Source: CAYQMF01 sp964418595 (GTDB taxonomy: Bacteria; Planctomycetota; UBA1135; UBA2386). Taken from it: DNA of 64,000 nt. A program made the translations under genes and the position numbers. The notes beneath the pieces are model-generated. The model was not told the origin of the DNA, made no database searches, and saw only the letters and a program-made list of their open reading frames with translations. The stretch spans positions 1 through 64,000 of the forward strand of contig CAYQMF010000001.1 in assembly GCA_964418595.1 (NCBI GenBank). Direction: 5' to 3'. This document shows positions 49,470 through 58,347 of the stretch, one piece after another. Position 1 is the stretch's first letter. Each line of letters starts with the position of its first letter.

Positions 49470-50852
49470 ATGCCCGGGGCACGGTGCTTCCTCCTGCTGC
49501 TGGTGGTCGCGTTCGCCACGTGGGCGCGCACGCTGGACGCGTGGTTCGTGTCCGACGACTTCGGTGGCCTCGTCCGCCTCGCGCGGGCAACCTCGTGGCG
49601 CGAGGGTGCAGACGTGTACGGGCTCCTGGACTTCTGGCGTCCGATCACCGGCCTGTCGCTCTGGGTGGAACTCCGCCTGCACGGCGCCACGCCCCTCGCC
49701 TTCCACACCGTCAACCTCGCGCTGCACGTGCTCGCGGCGTGGCTGCTGGGCCGGCTGGTGTATCGGTTGAGCTCGAACCGGCCGGCAGGGATCACGAGCA
49801 GCCTGTGCTTCGTCACGTGTCCCTACCACACGGAAGCCGTCGCGTGGATGGCGGCGCGCAGCGACCTCCTGTGCGCCGTCGGCATGGTTCTCTGCCTGTC
49901 GGCGGCACACGAGTGGTCGCGCGGCGGGCGCCGTCTTCAGCTCGCGATCGCGGTCGGCGCCATGGCGTTCGCGCTGGGGTCGAAGGAGACGGCGGTGACG
50001 CTGGCGATCCTGCCGCTAATCCTGGTCGTGCCGCTCGCACGACCGACGCGCGCGCGCGTGGTCGCGCTCGCGCTGCTCCTCGCCGCCACCGCCGCCATCT
50101 ACCTGGCCCTGCGCTGGCTGATGTTTGGCGGCCTCGGCGGCTACAAGGACCTGCAGGGGAACGCGATCGCCCTCTCGTTCGCACCGGCTCGGACCGGCGG
50201 CTATCTGGCCGTGGCGTTCGGCCGCGCCTTCGCCGCAGGCAGCATCCCGGCACTTGCCGCCGGCATCGCGCTGGTCGGACTCGTAGCCGCGTGGCGCGCT
50301 CTACGACTGCGCTGCGAACTCCTGGTGCTCATGGCGGCCTTCGTGGTCGTCAACCTGCCCGCCGCGGGCTGGGCGACGATCGATCGGTCGGCGCTGAACA
50401 CGCGGCTGCTGTACGTGCCGTCGCTGTTCACGAGCGCGGTGCTCGGCCTGTTGCTCGGCCGCCTGCTGCTCGCGGCACCGCGCGTGGCACTCGTCACCAT
50501 CGGCGCGCTGCTCGTCAATCAGGCTGCCGGCTTGCTGGACCGCAACGAGCGGTGGCGATCAGCCGGCGACCTCGCGCGGCGGATGGTCGCGGGCCTGCGC
50601 GAAGCGGTCTTGGGCAGCACCGCCACGCACCTGTGGGTCTGCGACTGGCCGCAGATCGTGGACCATGTGCGCGTCCTCGATCCCGGTGACCTGCAGTACG
50701 CCACGTGGCGCTACGTCGACGCGCGGCTCACGGTCCAGGAGCTGCCGAGCGAACAGTGGGCCGCGGTCCCTTCCGTGCGCGCGTCAGTCGATGCTCCGGC
50801 CGTGCTCGCGCTGCGCTGGGACCACGACGCCCGCCGTTGGGACCGGCGCTGA
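49470..50852 (+). CDS. Multi-pass membrane protein, GT-C glycosyltransferase-like
   Basis: This 460-aa protein has about nine to ten hydrophobic helices. After the first helix comes an acidic loop WFVSDDFGGLVRLARA, the position where GT-C glycosyltransferases (PMT/ArnT/TMTC type) carry catalytic acidic residues. RPITGLSLWVELRLHGATPL and TCPYHTEAVAWMAARSDLLC fit the family, with the A-W-x-x-x-R-x-D-L block seen in TMTC-like proteins. The last 80 residues are soluble and lie outside the membrane. It would use a lipid-linked sugar on the periplasmic side. The ATG at 49470 is chosen; a GTG at 49422 is possible. No neighbouring gene indicates the acceptor. Confidence 0.78.
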   Translation: MPGARCFLLLLVVAFATWARTLDAWFVSDDFGGLVRLARATSWREGADVYGLLDFWRPITGLSLWVELRLHGATPLAFHTVNLALHVLAAWLLGRLVYRLSSNRPAGITSSLCFVTCPYHTEAVAWMAARSDLLCAVGMVLCLSAAHEWSRGGRRLQLAIAVGAMAFALGSKETAVTLAILPLILVVPLARPTRARVVALALLLAATAAIYLALRWLMFGGLGGYKDLQGNAIALSFAPARTGGYLAVAFGRAFAAGSIPALAAGIALVGLVAAWRALRLRCELLVLMAAFVVVNLPAAGWATIDRSALNTRLLYVPSLFTSAVLGLLLGRLLLAAPRVALVTIGALLVNQAAGLLDRNERWRSAGDLARRMVAGLREAVLGSTATHLWVCDWPQIVDHVRVLDPGDLQYATWRYVDARLTVQELPSEQWAAVPSVRASVDAPAVLALRWDHDARRWDRR

Positions 50853-50978
50853 TCGGGTCGCCCGGCCGGATTCCGGCGAATCAGAGCGTCCGGTCGTGCG
50901 CCGCGCCCCCGCTGTTGAGGGGTGTGCGCGGCCACGCCGGGTCGGGCGCTGATTCCACTACGCCGACCCGAAAGTCCC

Positions 50979-52487
50979 ATGAACCTCGCTCCCCACGGCA
51001 TCCTCTTCCTGGCCACCCTCACCACGTCGCTCGCGGCGCAGCAGCCGCGCTTCCTCGGCAGCCTCGATGGCGCCTCCCCCGACCTCGGCCTCGGTCGCAG
51101 CGCGGCCGACATGCTCGACCTGAACCAGGCCGCGTGCAACCTCACGCCCGCGTTCCAGGCCCGCGACCTCGGCGTGCCGCAGGGCGGCAACGTCGATGCG
51201 ATCTCGAACGGATTCGACGTGTTCACGGCCAAGGGTCCCGTCGACGGTCAGGGCGGCGGCCGTTCGGTCGTCGGCATGTTCAGTGTCGATCGCACTTCGC
51301 AGGGCAACGGCGGCGCAGTGCGCAACCAGGCGCAGGGCAACGGTGCGTCGTGCGACGTCTTCCAGGTCGCACTGCTGCCGTTCGTGCAGCCCGTGCAGGT
51401 GATGCTCGACGCACGCTGCGTCGACGGCCGGCAATCGAACGTCGACGGCCTCGTCGGCGACGCGCGCTATCCCGTCTACTTCTCCATCGATGCGCCGACC
51501 GCGCAGGCGATGAACGTCTCGCCCGCCGACATCCTCTGGGTCTCGGCGGCGGGCGCGGTGCCGCGGGTCTTCCTGCCGCGCCAGCAGCTCGGTCTCCTCC
51601 CCGGCGACGACATCGATGCGCTCGCGCTCGGCGCGGAGGGCGTGCTCTTCTCGCTCACGCGCGTGTCGCCGACGGCACAGGCCTCGCCGCTCATGGGCGG
51701 TGCCGGCGTGTTCACGACCGGTGGGACGTACTGGGCCACTGCGGCGCAGATGGGCCTCGACCCGCGCGACGAACTCGACGCGCTGATGATGTTCGATCCT
51801 TCGCCCATCGGCTTCGAGCTGCGCCACACGCTGCTCGTCGCCGGCCAGCCCGGCATCTTCCGCATCGACGGTGCGCTGCCCGGCGAGCCGAGATTCCTGT
51901 TCGCGTCGTTCCGCGGCATCAACCCGGTGTGCGTGTTCGGCCTGTGCCTCGACATCCTCCCCGACCATCTCCTCGGCGTGCTGCCGCCTGCCGATCCGCT
52001 GGGCAGCTCGTCGCTGCTGCTGCCGATCCCGCCCGGCGTCGAAGGCCTCGAGCTGGCCACGCAGGCGCTCGTCCCGCGCGGCGCGATCGGTCCGGCCTGG
52101 GCGGTGAGCAACCCGATCCTCGGCGCCGTCGAGGACCCCATCGTCACGGTCGTGCTCACCCGCAATGCCGCCGCGAACGGCTACAACCTGACCTCCGCGC
52201 ACGGCGTCGACGTCGTCAACTTCGTCAACGTCACGGGGCCGGGCGGCGCGCTGAACGGCGACCACCGCGTCACCATCACCGGAGCTCAACGGCCAACCGC
52301 ATGTCTGGCAGCCGGCCGGCGGCGTGACGTTCACCAACGGCAATGCGTCGTGGGCGCCGGCCGGCGCCGGCGACACGATCGTGATCACGTCGGTGCGCGT
52401 CTACGCCGACTGACTGCCTGGCACGGGGCCCGGTGCGCCGTGCGAGGCGGGCAAACCGCCAAGCCGTTGCACCGTCCGGCCGCGTAG
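50979..52487 (+). CDS. Secreted lineage protein of unknown function, 3' end frameshifted
   Basis: This frame has a signal peptide at residues 1-20 (FLATLTTSLAAQ), then a beta-rich, Asp/Gly-rich protein to about residue 434. The visible repeats are of the type GNVDAISNGFDVF, GDDIDALALGAEGVLFSLTR, PRDELDALMMFDPSPIGF and GVEGLELATQALVPRG. No catalytic motif or known domain was recognised. After DHRVTIT the frame turns Arg-rich and stops at 52487. The sensible ending lies one base out of register from 52282 to 52413. One extra base in the GG at 52281-52282 accounts for the shift. Confidence 0.7.
   Translation: MNLAPHGILFLATLTTSLAAQQPRFLGSLDGASPDLGLGRSAADMLDLNQAACNLTPAFQARDLGVPQGGNVDAISNGFDVFTAKGPVDGQGGGRSVVGMFSVDRTSQGNGGAVRNQAQGNGASCDVFQVALLPFVQPVQVMLDARCVDGRQSNVDGLVGDARYPVYFSIDAPTAQAMNVSPADILWVSAAGAVPRVFLPRQQLGLLPGDDIDALALGAEGVLFSLTRVSPTAQASPLMGGAGVFTTGGTYWATAAQMGLDPRDELDALMMFDPSPIGFELRHTLLVAGQPGIFRIDGALPGEPRFLFASFRGINPVCVFGLCLDILPDHLLGVLPPADPLGSSSLLLPIPPGVEGLELATQALVPRGAIGPAWAVSNPILGAVEDPIVTVVLTRNAAANGYNLTSAHGVDVVNFVNVTGPGGALNGDHRVTITGAQRPTACLAAGRRRDVHQRQCVVGAGRRRRHDRDHVGARLRRLTAWHGARCAVRGGQTAKPLHRPAA
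52282..52413 (+). pseudogene. Displaced C-terminal end of the 50979 gene
   Basis: Read from 52282, this gives ELNGQPHVWQPAGGVTFTNG, then NASWAPAGAGDTIVITSVRV and YAD before a stop. It is composed like an exported beta protein and follows directly on the sense of the preceding frame, replacing its Arg-rich ending. It has no start of its own. It is either the result of a real single-base insertion or an error in the consensus. Confidence 0.6.
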
Positions 52488-52565
52488 GTACCTTCGACCC
52501 CCCGCCTGAAGGCCGCGGCGCTCATGGTGAGCGCCCGCCTGGGCGCGCCAACCCGGATCGAAGTC

Positions 52566-53735
52566 ATGAAGACCCCGCCTGCCGTCCTCTCTCTCGCCCT
52601 GCCGCTCCTCCTGGCGTCTGCGCCGTGCACGCAAGACGCGCCCGCGATGCCGAACCCCAAGCACGCGCAGCACGACGCGCTCAAACCCTTCGTGGGCACC
52701 TGGAACTGCAACGTCAAGATGAACATGGGGGGGCAGGTGATCGAGACCACGGCCGTCGAGACCGTCGAGCTCGTCTGCAATGGCCTGTGGCTGAAGAGCA
52801 CCGTGAACAGCACGCTGATGGGGCAGCCCTTCCAGGGCATCACCCTGCTCGGCTACGACTCCAAGCGCAACACGCACGTCTCGGTGTGGGCCGACTCGAT
52901 GGCGCCGATCGCGACCCAGTCGGATGTCGCGATCGACGGCAAGGCCAGGACCTGGACCTCGAAGACCACCGCGGGGCACGGCCCCACGCGCAGCGTGATG
53001 GTGTGGAAGAGCAACGACCACATCGTCGAGACTGCCTACGCGCAGGGCGAGGACGGGAAGGAGACCGAGATGATGTGGATCACGCGCCAGCGAGCCACCG
53101 GCGCGCCGAGCACCGCGGCGACGACGACCGCGTCGGTGGGCACGCCGGCGAACGCGAGTGGTCCCGGCGCGGGCCCTGCGGCGGGTCCCGCGGGAGGTCC
53201 CGCGGGCGCCACCGCCAGCGGCACGACGACGGCCGCCGCCGCGCCCGCGCTCACGCCGGTGCAACAGTCGCTCGCCCGCTCGCTCGGCCAGTGGAACGTG
53301 GTCACCAAGATGACCACGCCGGACGGCACGGAGACGGAAGAGGCCGGCAATGAGGTGTGCCTGTCGGTCTGCAACGGCCTGTGGCAGTGGACCGACTTCA
53401 AGGGTCAGTTCATGGGCGCGCCGTTCGAGGGGCACGCGCTCTTCGCCCACCAGCCCGAGGGCGACGCGGTGACCACGTTCTGGATCGACTCGACGAGCCC
53501 GTTCCTCACCAAGATGACCGGCAAGTACGACGCCACCAGCAAGAGCGTGATCTGCAAGGGTCCGATGCTCGCCCCCACCGGCGAGGAGGGCACGATCACC
53601 GAGAAGCAGACCTGGAAGGGTGAGAACACGCGCGTGAGCGAGTTCTCGATCACCGGCAGCAACGGCGAGACCTTCGGGTGGAGCATGACGGCGACGCGCG
53701 CGACCCCGAAGCCCGGCGCCGCCCCGCGCAAGTGA
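52566..53735 (+). CDS. Exported protein with two tandem DUF1579 domains
   Basis: This 389-aa protein has a signal peptide (about residues 1-20; LSLALPLLLASAPC), with a cysteine that might be lipidated. DUF1579 domain 1 (about 38-180) has LKPFVGTWNCNVKMNMG, VCNGLWLKSTVNSTLMGQPF, GYDSKRNTHVSVWADSM and WKSNDHIVETAYAQG. An Ala/Gly/Thr/Pro-rich linker (about 185-240) follows. Domain 2 (about 245-380) repeats the same order: LARSLGQWNVVTKMTTPDGT, VCNGLWQWTDFKGQFMGAPF, TTFWIDSTSPFLTKMTGKYD and SEFSITGSNGETF. DUF1579 is a lipocalin-like beta barrel of unknown role, and two copies in one chain suggest an internal duplication. The ATG at 52566 directly starts the signal peptide. Confidence 0.85.
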   Translation: MKTPPAVLSLALPLLLASAPCTQDAPAMPNPKHAQHDALKPFVGTWNCNVKMNMGGQVIETTAVETVELVCNGLWLKSTVNSTLMGQPFQGITLLGYDSKRNTHVSVWADSMAPIATQSDVAIDGKARTWTSKTTAGHGPTRSVMVWKSNDHIVETAYAQGEDGKETEMMWITRQRATGAPSTAATTTASVGTPANASGPGAGPAAGPAGGPAGATASGTTTAAAAPALTPVQQSLARSLGQWNVVTKMTTPDGTETEEAGNEVCLSVCNGLWQWTDFKGQFMGAPFEGHALFAHQPEGDAVTTFWIDSTSPFLTKMTGKYDATSKSVICKGPMLAPTGEEGTITEKQTWKGENTRVSEFSITGSNGETFGWSMTATRATPKPGAAPRK

Positions 53736-53751
53736 ACGCCGCTCCGGCGGG

Positions 53752-55821
53752 TCAGCGCACCTGCACGATGCGTGCGACCGACGGCACGTCGTCGACCATC
53801 GCGAACAGCAGGTAGAAGCCCGCCGGCATCTCGTTGCCGTCGGTCGGCAACGCCACCGTGACCGACGTTCCGGTCTGCTGCACCGGCAGTTCCAGCCGGC
53901 GCGGCACGCCGGCGTCGACCCAATGGGTGTGCGCTCCGGTGCCGAGCATCACCACACGGGTGAGCGCCGTGGCCGGGAAGACCGAGAGGGCGACCTGCCC
54001 ACCACGCGTGAGCGTCGTCGACGCGAGCGCGTCGATGCGCGGCCGCACACCCCGGAACAGGTACGGTGGCGACCACGCCTCGATGTCCGCCGACAGCGGC
54101 GTGTTGCGGAACTTGATGTTGGTGCCGCCCGTGGTGACGACGCGTCCGTCCGGCACGAGCAGGGTCACGGCGTGGTACTCGCGGAACCACAGCCCGTCCT
54201 GCACCCGCCGCCAGGTGTCGGTGCGCGGGTCGTACACGTCGCAACGCTTGACGATCCCGAACAACGAGGGCTCGGACGTCGCCTGCGTCGTCACGTCGCC
54301 ACCACCCACGAACACGCGGCCGTCGGGCAGGTACACGACCTCTGCCTGCGAGCGCCGGAGCGAAGGGCTGGTCCCGGCGCTCCAGCGCTGCGCGACGGGA
54401 TCGAAGAACTCCACCATCGACGCGCCTGCGCCCGCTTGCCCCACGTCGACCCCGACGATGAGCGCGCGGCGATCCGTCAGTACGAGCAGGCTGTGATCGG
54501 AGTGCCCCGGCCAGCCGCGCGCGGGAGCGACCATGGCGCCGGTCGCGCGCCATGTGCCCGCCGCGACGTCGTACAGCTCGGGCCCGCCCCACGTCCGCAG
54601 CACCCGACCGTCGTACAGCAACCCGCACGGCGGGAACTCGACGGCCGCGCCCATCGAGCCCGTCCACTGCCACTGCCCGGTGCGCGGATCGAAGACCTCG
54701 CAGGTGTTGGTGCGCGCTGCGTTCGGCGCCGTGCCGCCGCCCATCACCAGGAGCCGCCCGTCGGCGAGGCGCGCAAGCCCCGGATACCACCGCCCGGTCG
54801 GGTGCAGCAGGTCCTGCAGACGCGACCAGCCGAGCGCCGGCGACCAACGCTTCACCATGCGCGTCGCGTTGCGGAAGTTGGCGCCAGCCTGGCCGCCGAC
54901 CTGGATGACGCTGCCGTCGTCGAGCAGCGTGAGGTTCGTGCAGCCCTGCTCGCTGCCGGAGCCGGCAGGGAACTGCACAACGCCGGTCACCGGATCGAAC
55001 ACGATCGGATCCTGCGTGTCGTGGCAGTAGAAGACGCGACCGTCGGGCAGCAGGATCGACACGTCGGTGGCATCCAGCGTCGTCGGCGCGGTGGTGCCGA
55101 TCACGCGCCATTCGCCCAGGTGGGTCTCGGGGTCGAGCATCGCATCGCGGATCACGCCGCCCGCGACCACGTCGACGTCGCCTTCGACGTAGGCAAAGCC
55201 CGGCGCGGCGACACCGAAACGGAAGCGCCCGAGGGGCGGCGCCGTCACCGCGAACGCTCCCGCGGCGTCGCTGCGCGCCTCGCCGAATGTGCTCAGGCCC
55301 GGCGTGAACAGGGTGACCCGCGCGTTGCCGACCGGCACGGCATCCGCACGCCGACGCACGCCGCCCGTGACACTTGCCGTCGCGGCGGGTCCGAACGTGA
55401 CCGCCACCGCGCGCGTCAGGTAGCGCGACTCCGTCGACGGAAGCCCGGCCACCTGGAGGAACACCGAGCCGAAGTCGGCAGGCACGATGAAGTCCACGCC
55501 ACCGTTGCCGGCCGCATCCACGGCGAGCGGCACGACGACGTCCGGCGAGACGAGCAACTCGCAGCCGAGAGCGAAGCCCATCTCGACGGGCAGCGTCCAC
55601 GGCAGGGTCACGCCGAGCCAGGACGTACGGCTTGCACCCACGAACAATGCGTGTGGTGCGATTGCCCCGCCACGGAGGATCGTCTCGACGCGACCGCCCG
55701 GACTGGGGACCCCGTAGGCAACGAACTCGCTCGGGCGCGAACCGCAGCCGGTGCCGAAGATGCCGATAGCCTGCGCATGGGCGAAGGCGGAGGACAGGAC
55801 GACGGCGATGAGGGCGCGCAT
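53752..55821 (-). CDS. Secreted copper-radical-oxidase-like kelch protein (galactose/glyoxal oxidase family)
   Basis: This 689-aa exported protein has a signal peptide (1-17), the recurring beta module at its N-terminus (about 20-128; FGTGCGS, GFALGCELLVSPDVVVPL), a CnaB-like domain (150-230), then a seven-bladed kelch region (about 235-590) and a DUF1929-type end (595-689). Every expected copper-radical residue has a candidate: Cys294 (EQGCTNL) and Tyr346 (RWYPG) for the crosslink, Tyr549-His550 (REYHAV), and His631/His633 (GAHTHW). Enzymes of this kind oxidise alcohols or aldehydes with O2, making H2O2. The ATG at 55821 starts the signal peptide. Substrate is unknown; the family call is firm, activity is inferred. 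Confidence 0.85.
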   Translation of the reverse strand: MRALIAVVLSSAFAHAQAIGIFGTGCGSRPSEFVAYGVPSPGGRVETILRGGAIAPHALFVGASRTSWLGVTLPWTLPVEMGFALGCELLVSPDVVVPLAVDAAGNGGVDFIVPADFGSVFLQVAGLPSTESRYLTRAVAVTFGPAATASVTGGVRRRADAVPVGNARVTLFTPGLSTFGEARSDAAGAFAVTAPPLGRFRFGVAAPGFAYVEGDVDVVAGGVIRDAMLDPETHLGEWRVIGTTAPTTLDATDVSILLPDGRVFYCHDTQDPIVFDPVTGVVQFPAGSGSEQGCTNLTLLDDGSVIQVGGQAGANFRNATRMVKRWSPALGWSRLQDLLHPTGRWYPGLARLADGRLLVMGGGTAPNAARTNTCEVFDPRTGQWQWTGSMGAAVEFPPCGLLYDGRVLRTWGGPELYDVAAGTWRATGAMVAPARGWPGHSDHSLLVLTDRRALIVGVDVGQAGAGASMVEFFDPVAQRWSAGTSPSLRRSQAEVVYLPDGRVFVGGGDVTTQATSEPSLFGIVKRCDVYDPRTDTWRRVQDGLWFREYHAVTLLVPDGRVVTTGGTNIKFRNTPLSADIEAWSPPYLFRGVRPRIDALASTTLTRGGQVALSVFPATALTRVVMLGTGAHTHWVDAGVPRRLELPVQQTGTSVTVALPTDGNEMPAGFYLLFAMVDDVPSVARIVQVR

Positions 55822-56060
55822 GGTGCCGGGAACGTACCCGGATCGTCCAACACGAGTGTGACCGTCAAGCACCGCGGGCACGCCCTGCACGCCCCACGTT
55901 GTCGTCCTCGGCCGGTTCACGCCGCCGATCCTGGTTCCGGTGCCGCTGGCACGTTCCCTCGTCGGCACGGCCTGCGCGTGGCAGGGCGTGAGTGACAGCG
56001 GGGGCGCGTGCCGCTGCTGACGAACGTCGACGCGCACGCGCAGGCGTCAAGGGCCGACAC
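55822..56060. other. Intergenic stretch of about 240 bp
   Basis: Frames cross this stretch without recognisable protein features. It lies between the oxidase start (55821) and the stop of the helical protein gene (56061), both on the minus strand, and should contain the oxidase promoter. No clear -35/-10 pair or hairpin was found. Confidence 0.4.
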
Positions 56061-56660
56061 TCAGTCGCGCCACCCGGTGCGGCTGAGGAGAGCGCGGGCG
56101 TCGTCGCGGAGTGCCTTTGGCGCATCGTGGTCTTCGACCAGATTCCGCACACGGTCGCGGACGAGGAACCCCGGCCTGCTCTCGACCGCAGCCCGCAATC
56201 CGGCGATGCGAACCTCGACCGGTGAGTCGCTCGCAACGAGCGCGAGCGCCGCAGTGCAGGCTGCCGCGCGCGCGGCAAGCCGTGTGCGGGGCAAGCGCCC
56301 CAATGCGCATGCGGCCGCAGTACGCACGCCGACATCGCCCGCCGTTTCGGCGAGGCAACGGAGTTCGGGAATCGCGTCCACGGCGACCGGGCTCTCGGCG
56401 ACATACTGGATCGCGAGCGCCCGCGTCCGCGGTTCGCAGTCGGCGTTCCATGCCAGGGCATGCGTCGCGATGAGGCCGGCGGCGGTTCGCTGCGGCAACA
56501 GGACGAGCCCGGCCGCCGCGCTCCACAGCTCCGGAACGAGAGCTGCTGTCAGCGCCGCTGCCGAGACGAGGGTTGTTGCCACGGCTTGACTCCGGTCCCG
56601 GCCAACGGCCTTCCGCCTGCGAAGGTTCACGCCCACAACGAACCGTTGGAGGCCGACCAT
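56061..56660 (-). CDS. HEAT-like helical membrane-associated protein
   Basis: This protein has about 199 residues from the ATG at 56660. Residues 30-55 (VATTLVSAAALTAALVPELW) form a hydrophobic segment that may anchor it. The rest is helical with HEAT-like pieces: ALAIQYVAESPVAVDAIPEL, VGVRTAAACALGRLP, VEVRIAGLRAAVES and LVEDHDAPKALRDDARALLS. No catalytic residues are seen. It is divergent from the TPR lipoprotein gene with only 34 bp between start codons, too short for two normal promoters; a later start is possible. The function is unknown. Confidence 0.55.
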   Translation of the reverse strand: MVGLQRFVVGVNLRRRKAVGRDRSQAVATTLVSAAALTAALVPELWSAAAGLVLLPQRTAAGLIATHALAWNADCEPRTRALAIQYVAESPVAVDAIPELRCLAETAGDVGVRTAAACALGRLPRTRLAARAAACTAALALVASDSPVEVRIAGLRAAVESRPGFLVRDRVRNLVEDHDAPKALRDDARALLSRTGWRD

Positions 56661-56694
56661 CCAGGCGCGAAGATGCCGCGCAAGCCAACCCCCG

Positions 56695-58335
56695 ATGCAG
56701 ATCCACCCCGTTCGCCGTGCCGCCGCGCTGGCGGCCGTCCTCGCGACTCTCACCGCCTGCAACACCGCCACGGTCGACCCGACGCTCGACCTCGGCCGCC
56801 ACACCTTCCCGGTGGCGACGAAGGTCACCGCCGCGCAGATGCAGTTCGACCGCGGACTCCTGTGGTGCTACGCGTTCCACCACGACGAGGCGCGACGCGC
56901 CTTCTCCGCCGCAGTCACCGCCGACGCGGACTTCGCGATGGGGTACTGGGGCCTCGCCTACTGCGCGGGCCCGCACATCAACAACATGGAGATGTCGGAG
57001 GAGGCGGCAAAGTTCGCCAATGACAACGCGGCGCGCGCGGCGGCGCTGGCGAGCAAGCGTCCGCCGGTGGAGCGCGCGCTGATCCACGCCATCGGCCAGC
57101 GCTACGCCTGGCCGGCGCCCGCCGACCGCAAGGCCCTCGACCTGGCCTATGCCGACGCGATGGGCGCGGCCTACCACGCGCACGGTGACCACCCCGACGT
57201 GGCCGCGCTGTACGCGGAAGCGCTCATGGACCTGCAGCCGTGGGACCTGTGGAACGACGACGGCTCCCCCAAGGGCCGCACGCCAGAGATCCTCGCCGTG
57301 CTCGAGAAGCTGCTCGCCGCGCACCCGCGCCATCCGCAGGGGTGCCACCTCTACATCCACGCCACAGAGGGATCACCGCAGCCGGAGCGCTGTGTGCCCG
57401 CCGCCGATCGGCTCCGCACCCTCGTGCCCGCGGCCGGCCACCTCGTGCACATGCCCTCGCACGCCTACATCCGCGGCGGGCGCTACGCCGAGGCCGCCGA
57501 GGCCAATCGCGTCGGCATCGCCGCCGACCTCGCGATCGTCGCGCGCACCGGGCGCGAGGGGTTCTATGAGCTGTATCGCGGGCACAACTACCACTTCCTG
57601 GTGTACGCCTGCATGTTCCTCGGCCGCGCCGAGGAGGCGATCGCCAACGCGCGCGCGACGGTGCGCGAGTTGCCCGCGGAGGTGGTGAAGGCGATGCCGC
57701 TCTTCCTCGACGGCTACATGGCGGTGCCCACGCATGCGCTGGTGCGCTTCGGGCGATGGGAGGAGATGCTGCGCGAGCCAGAGCCGCCGGACTGGCTGCC
57801 GGTCACGCGGGCGTTCTGGCGATACGGACGCGGCGTCGCGCTCGCGGCGCTCGGTCGCCTGCCGGAGGCGAAGATCGAGCAGGCGGCATTCGCCGCGGCG
57901 CTGGCCGCGGTGCCGGAGGCCGCGCTCATGGGCAACAACCCGGCGCGCACCGTGCTCGCCATCGGCGAAGCGATGCTCGAAGGCGAAGTCGCCTTCCGCG
58001 CCGGCGATCCCGCCGCGGCATTCCAGGCGCTCGAACAGGCCGTCGTTCGCGACGACGCCCTGCGCTACGACGAGCCGTGGGGCTGGATGATGCCGACGCG
58101 CCACGCGCTCGGGGCGCTGCTCCTCGAGGCCGGGCGCGTCGACGCCGCGGAGGCCGTGTATCGCAAGGACCTCGAGCGGCACAAGGAGAACGGCTGGGCG
58201 CTGCACGGCCTCGAGGAGTGCCTGCGGCGCAAGGGCGCCACCGCCGAAGCCGACGCAGTACACGCGCGCTTCGCAGACGCCTGGCGCTGGGCCGACGTCG
58301 AGATCAAGAGCTCGTGCTTCTGCCGCCGGACGTGA
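56695..58335 (+). CDS. TPR-like lipoprotein
   Basis: This 546-aa exported lipoprotein has the lipobox ATLTACN with Cys22. The body is an all-helical TPR-like solenoid: RGLLWCYAFHHDEARRAFSA, FAMGYWGLAYCAGPHINN, HPQGCHLYIHATEGSPQPER, AGHLVHMPSHAYIRGGRYAE, AYAEALMDLQPW and VYRKDLERHKENGWALHGLE. The H-x-x-x-H-x-x-x-x-x-G-R-Y and H-x-Y-I-H-x-x-E blocks are characteristic of a family of large TPR proteins whose role is unknown. The chain ends ADVEIKSSCFCRRT, and the C-terminal CxC could bind metal. It lies opposite the HEAT-like gene, 34 bp away, and converges on the azurin-like gene. Confidence 0.82.
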   Translation: MQIHPVRRAAALAAVLATLTACNTATVDPTLDLGRHTFPVATKVTAAQMQFDRGLLWCYAFHHDEARRAFSAAVTADADFAMGYWGLAYCAGPHINNMEMSEEAAKFANDNAARAAALASKRPPVERALIHAIGQRYAWPAPADRKALDLAYADAMGAAYHAHGDHPDVAALYAEALMDLQPWDLWNDDGSPKGRTPEILAVLEKLLAAHPRHPQGCHLYIHATEGSPQPERCVPAADRLRTLVPAAGHLVHMPSHAYIRGGRYAEAAEANRVGIAADLAIVARTGREGFYELYRGHNYHFLVYACMFLGRAEEAIANARATVRELPAEVVKAMPLFLDGYMAVPTHALVRFGRWEEMLREPEPPDWLPVTRAFWRYGRGVALAALGRLPEAKIEQAAFAAALAAVPEAALMGNNPARTVLAIGEAMLEGEVAFRAGDPAAAFQALEQAVVRDDALRYDEPWGWMMPTRHALGALLLEAGRVDAAEAVYRKDLERHKENGWALHGLEECLRRKGATAEADAVHARFADAWRWADVEIKSSCFCRRT

Positions 58336-58347
58336 CCGTCGCCGCCT

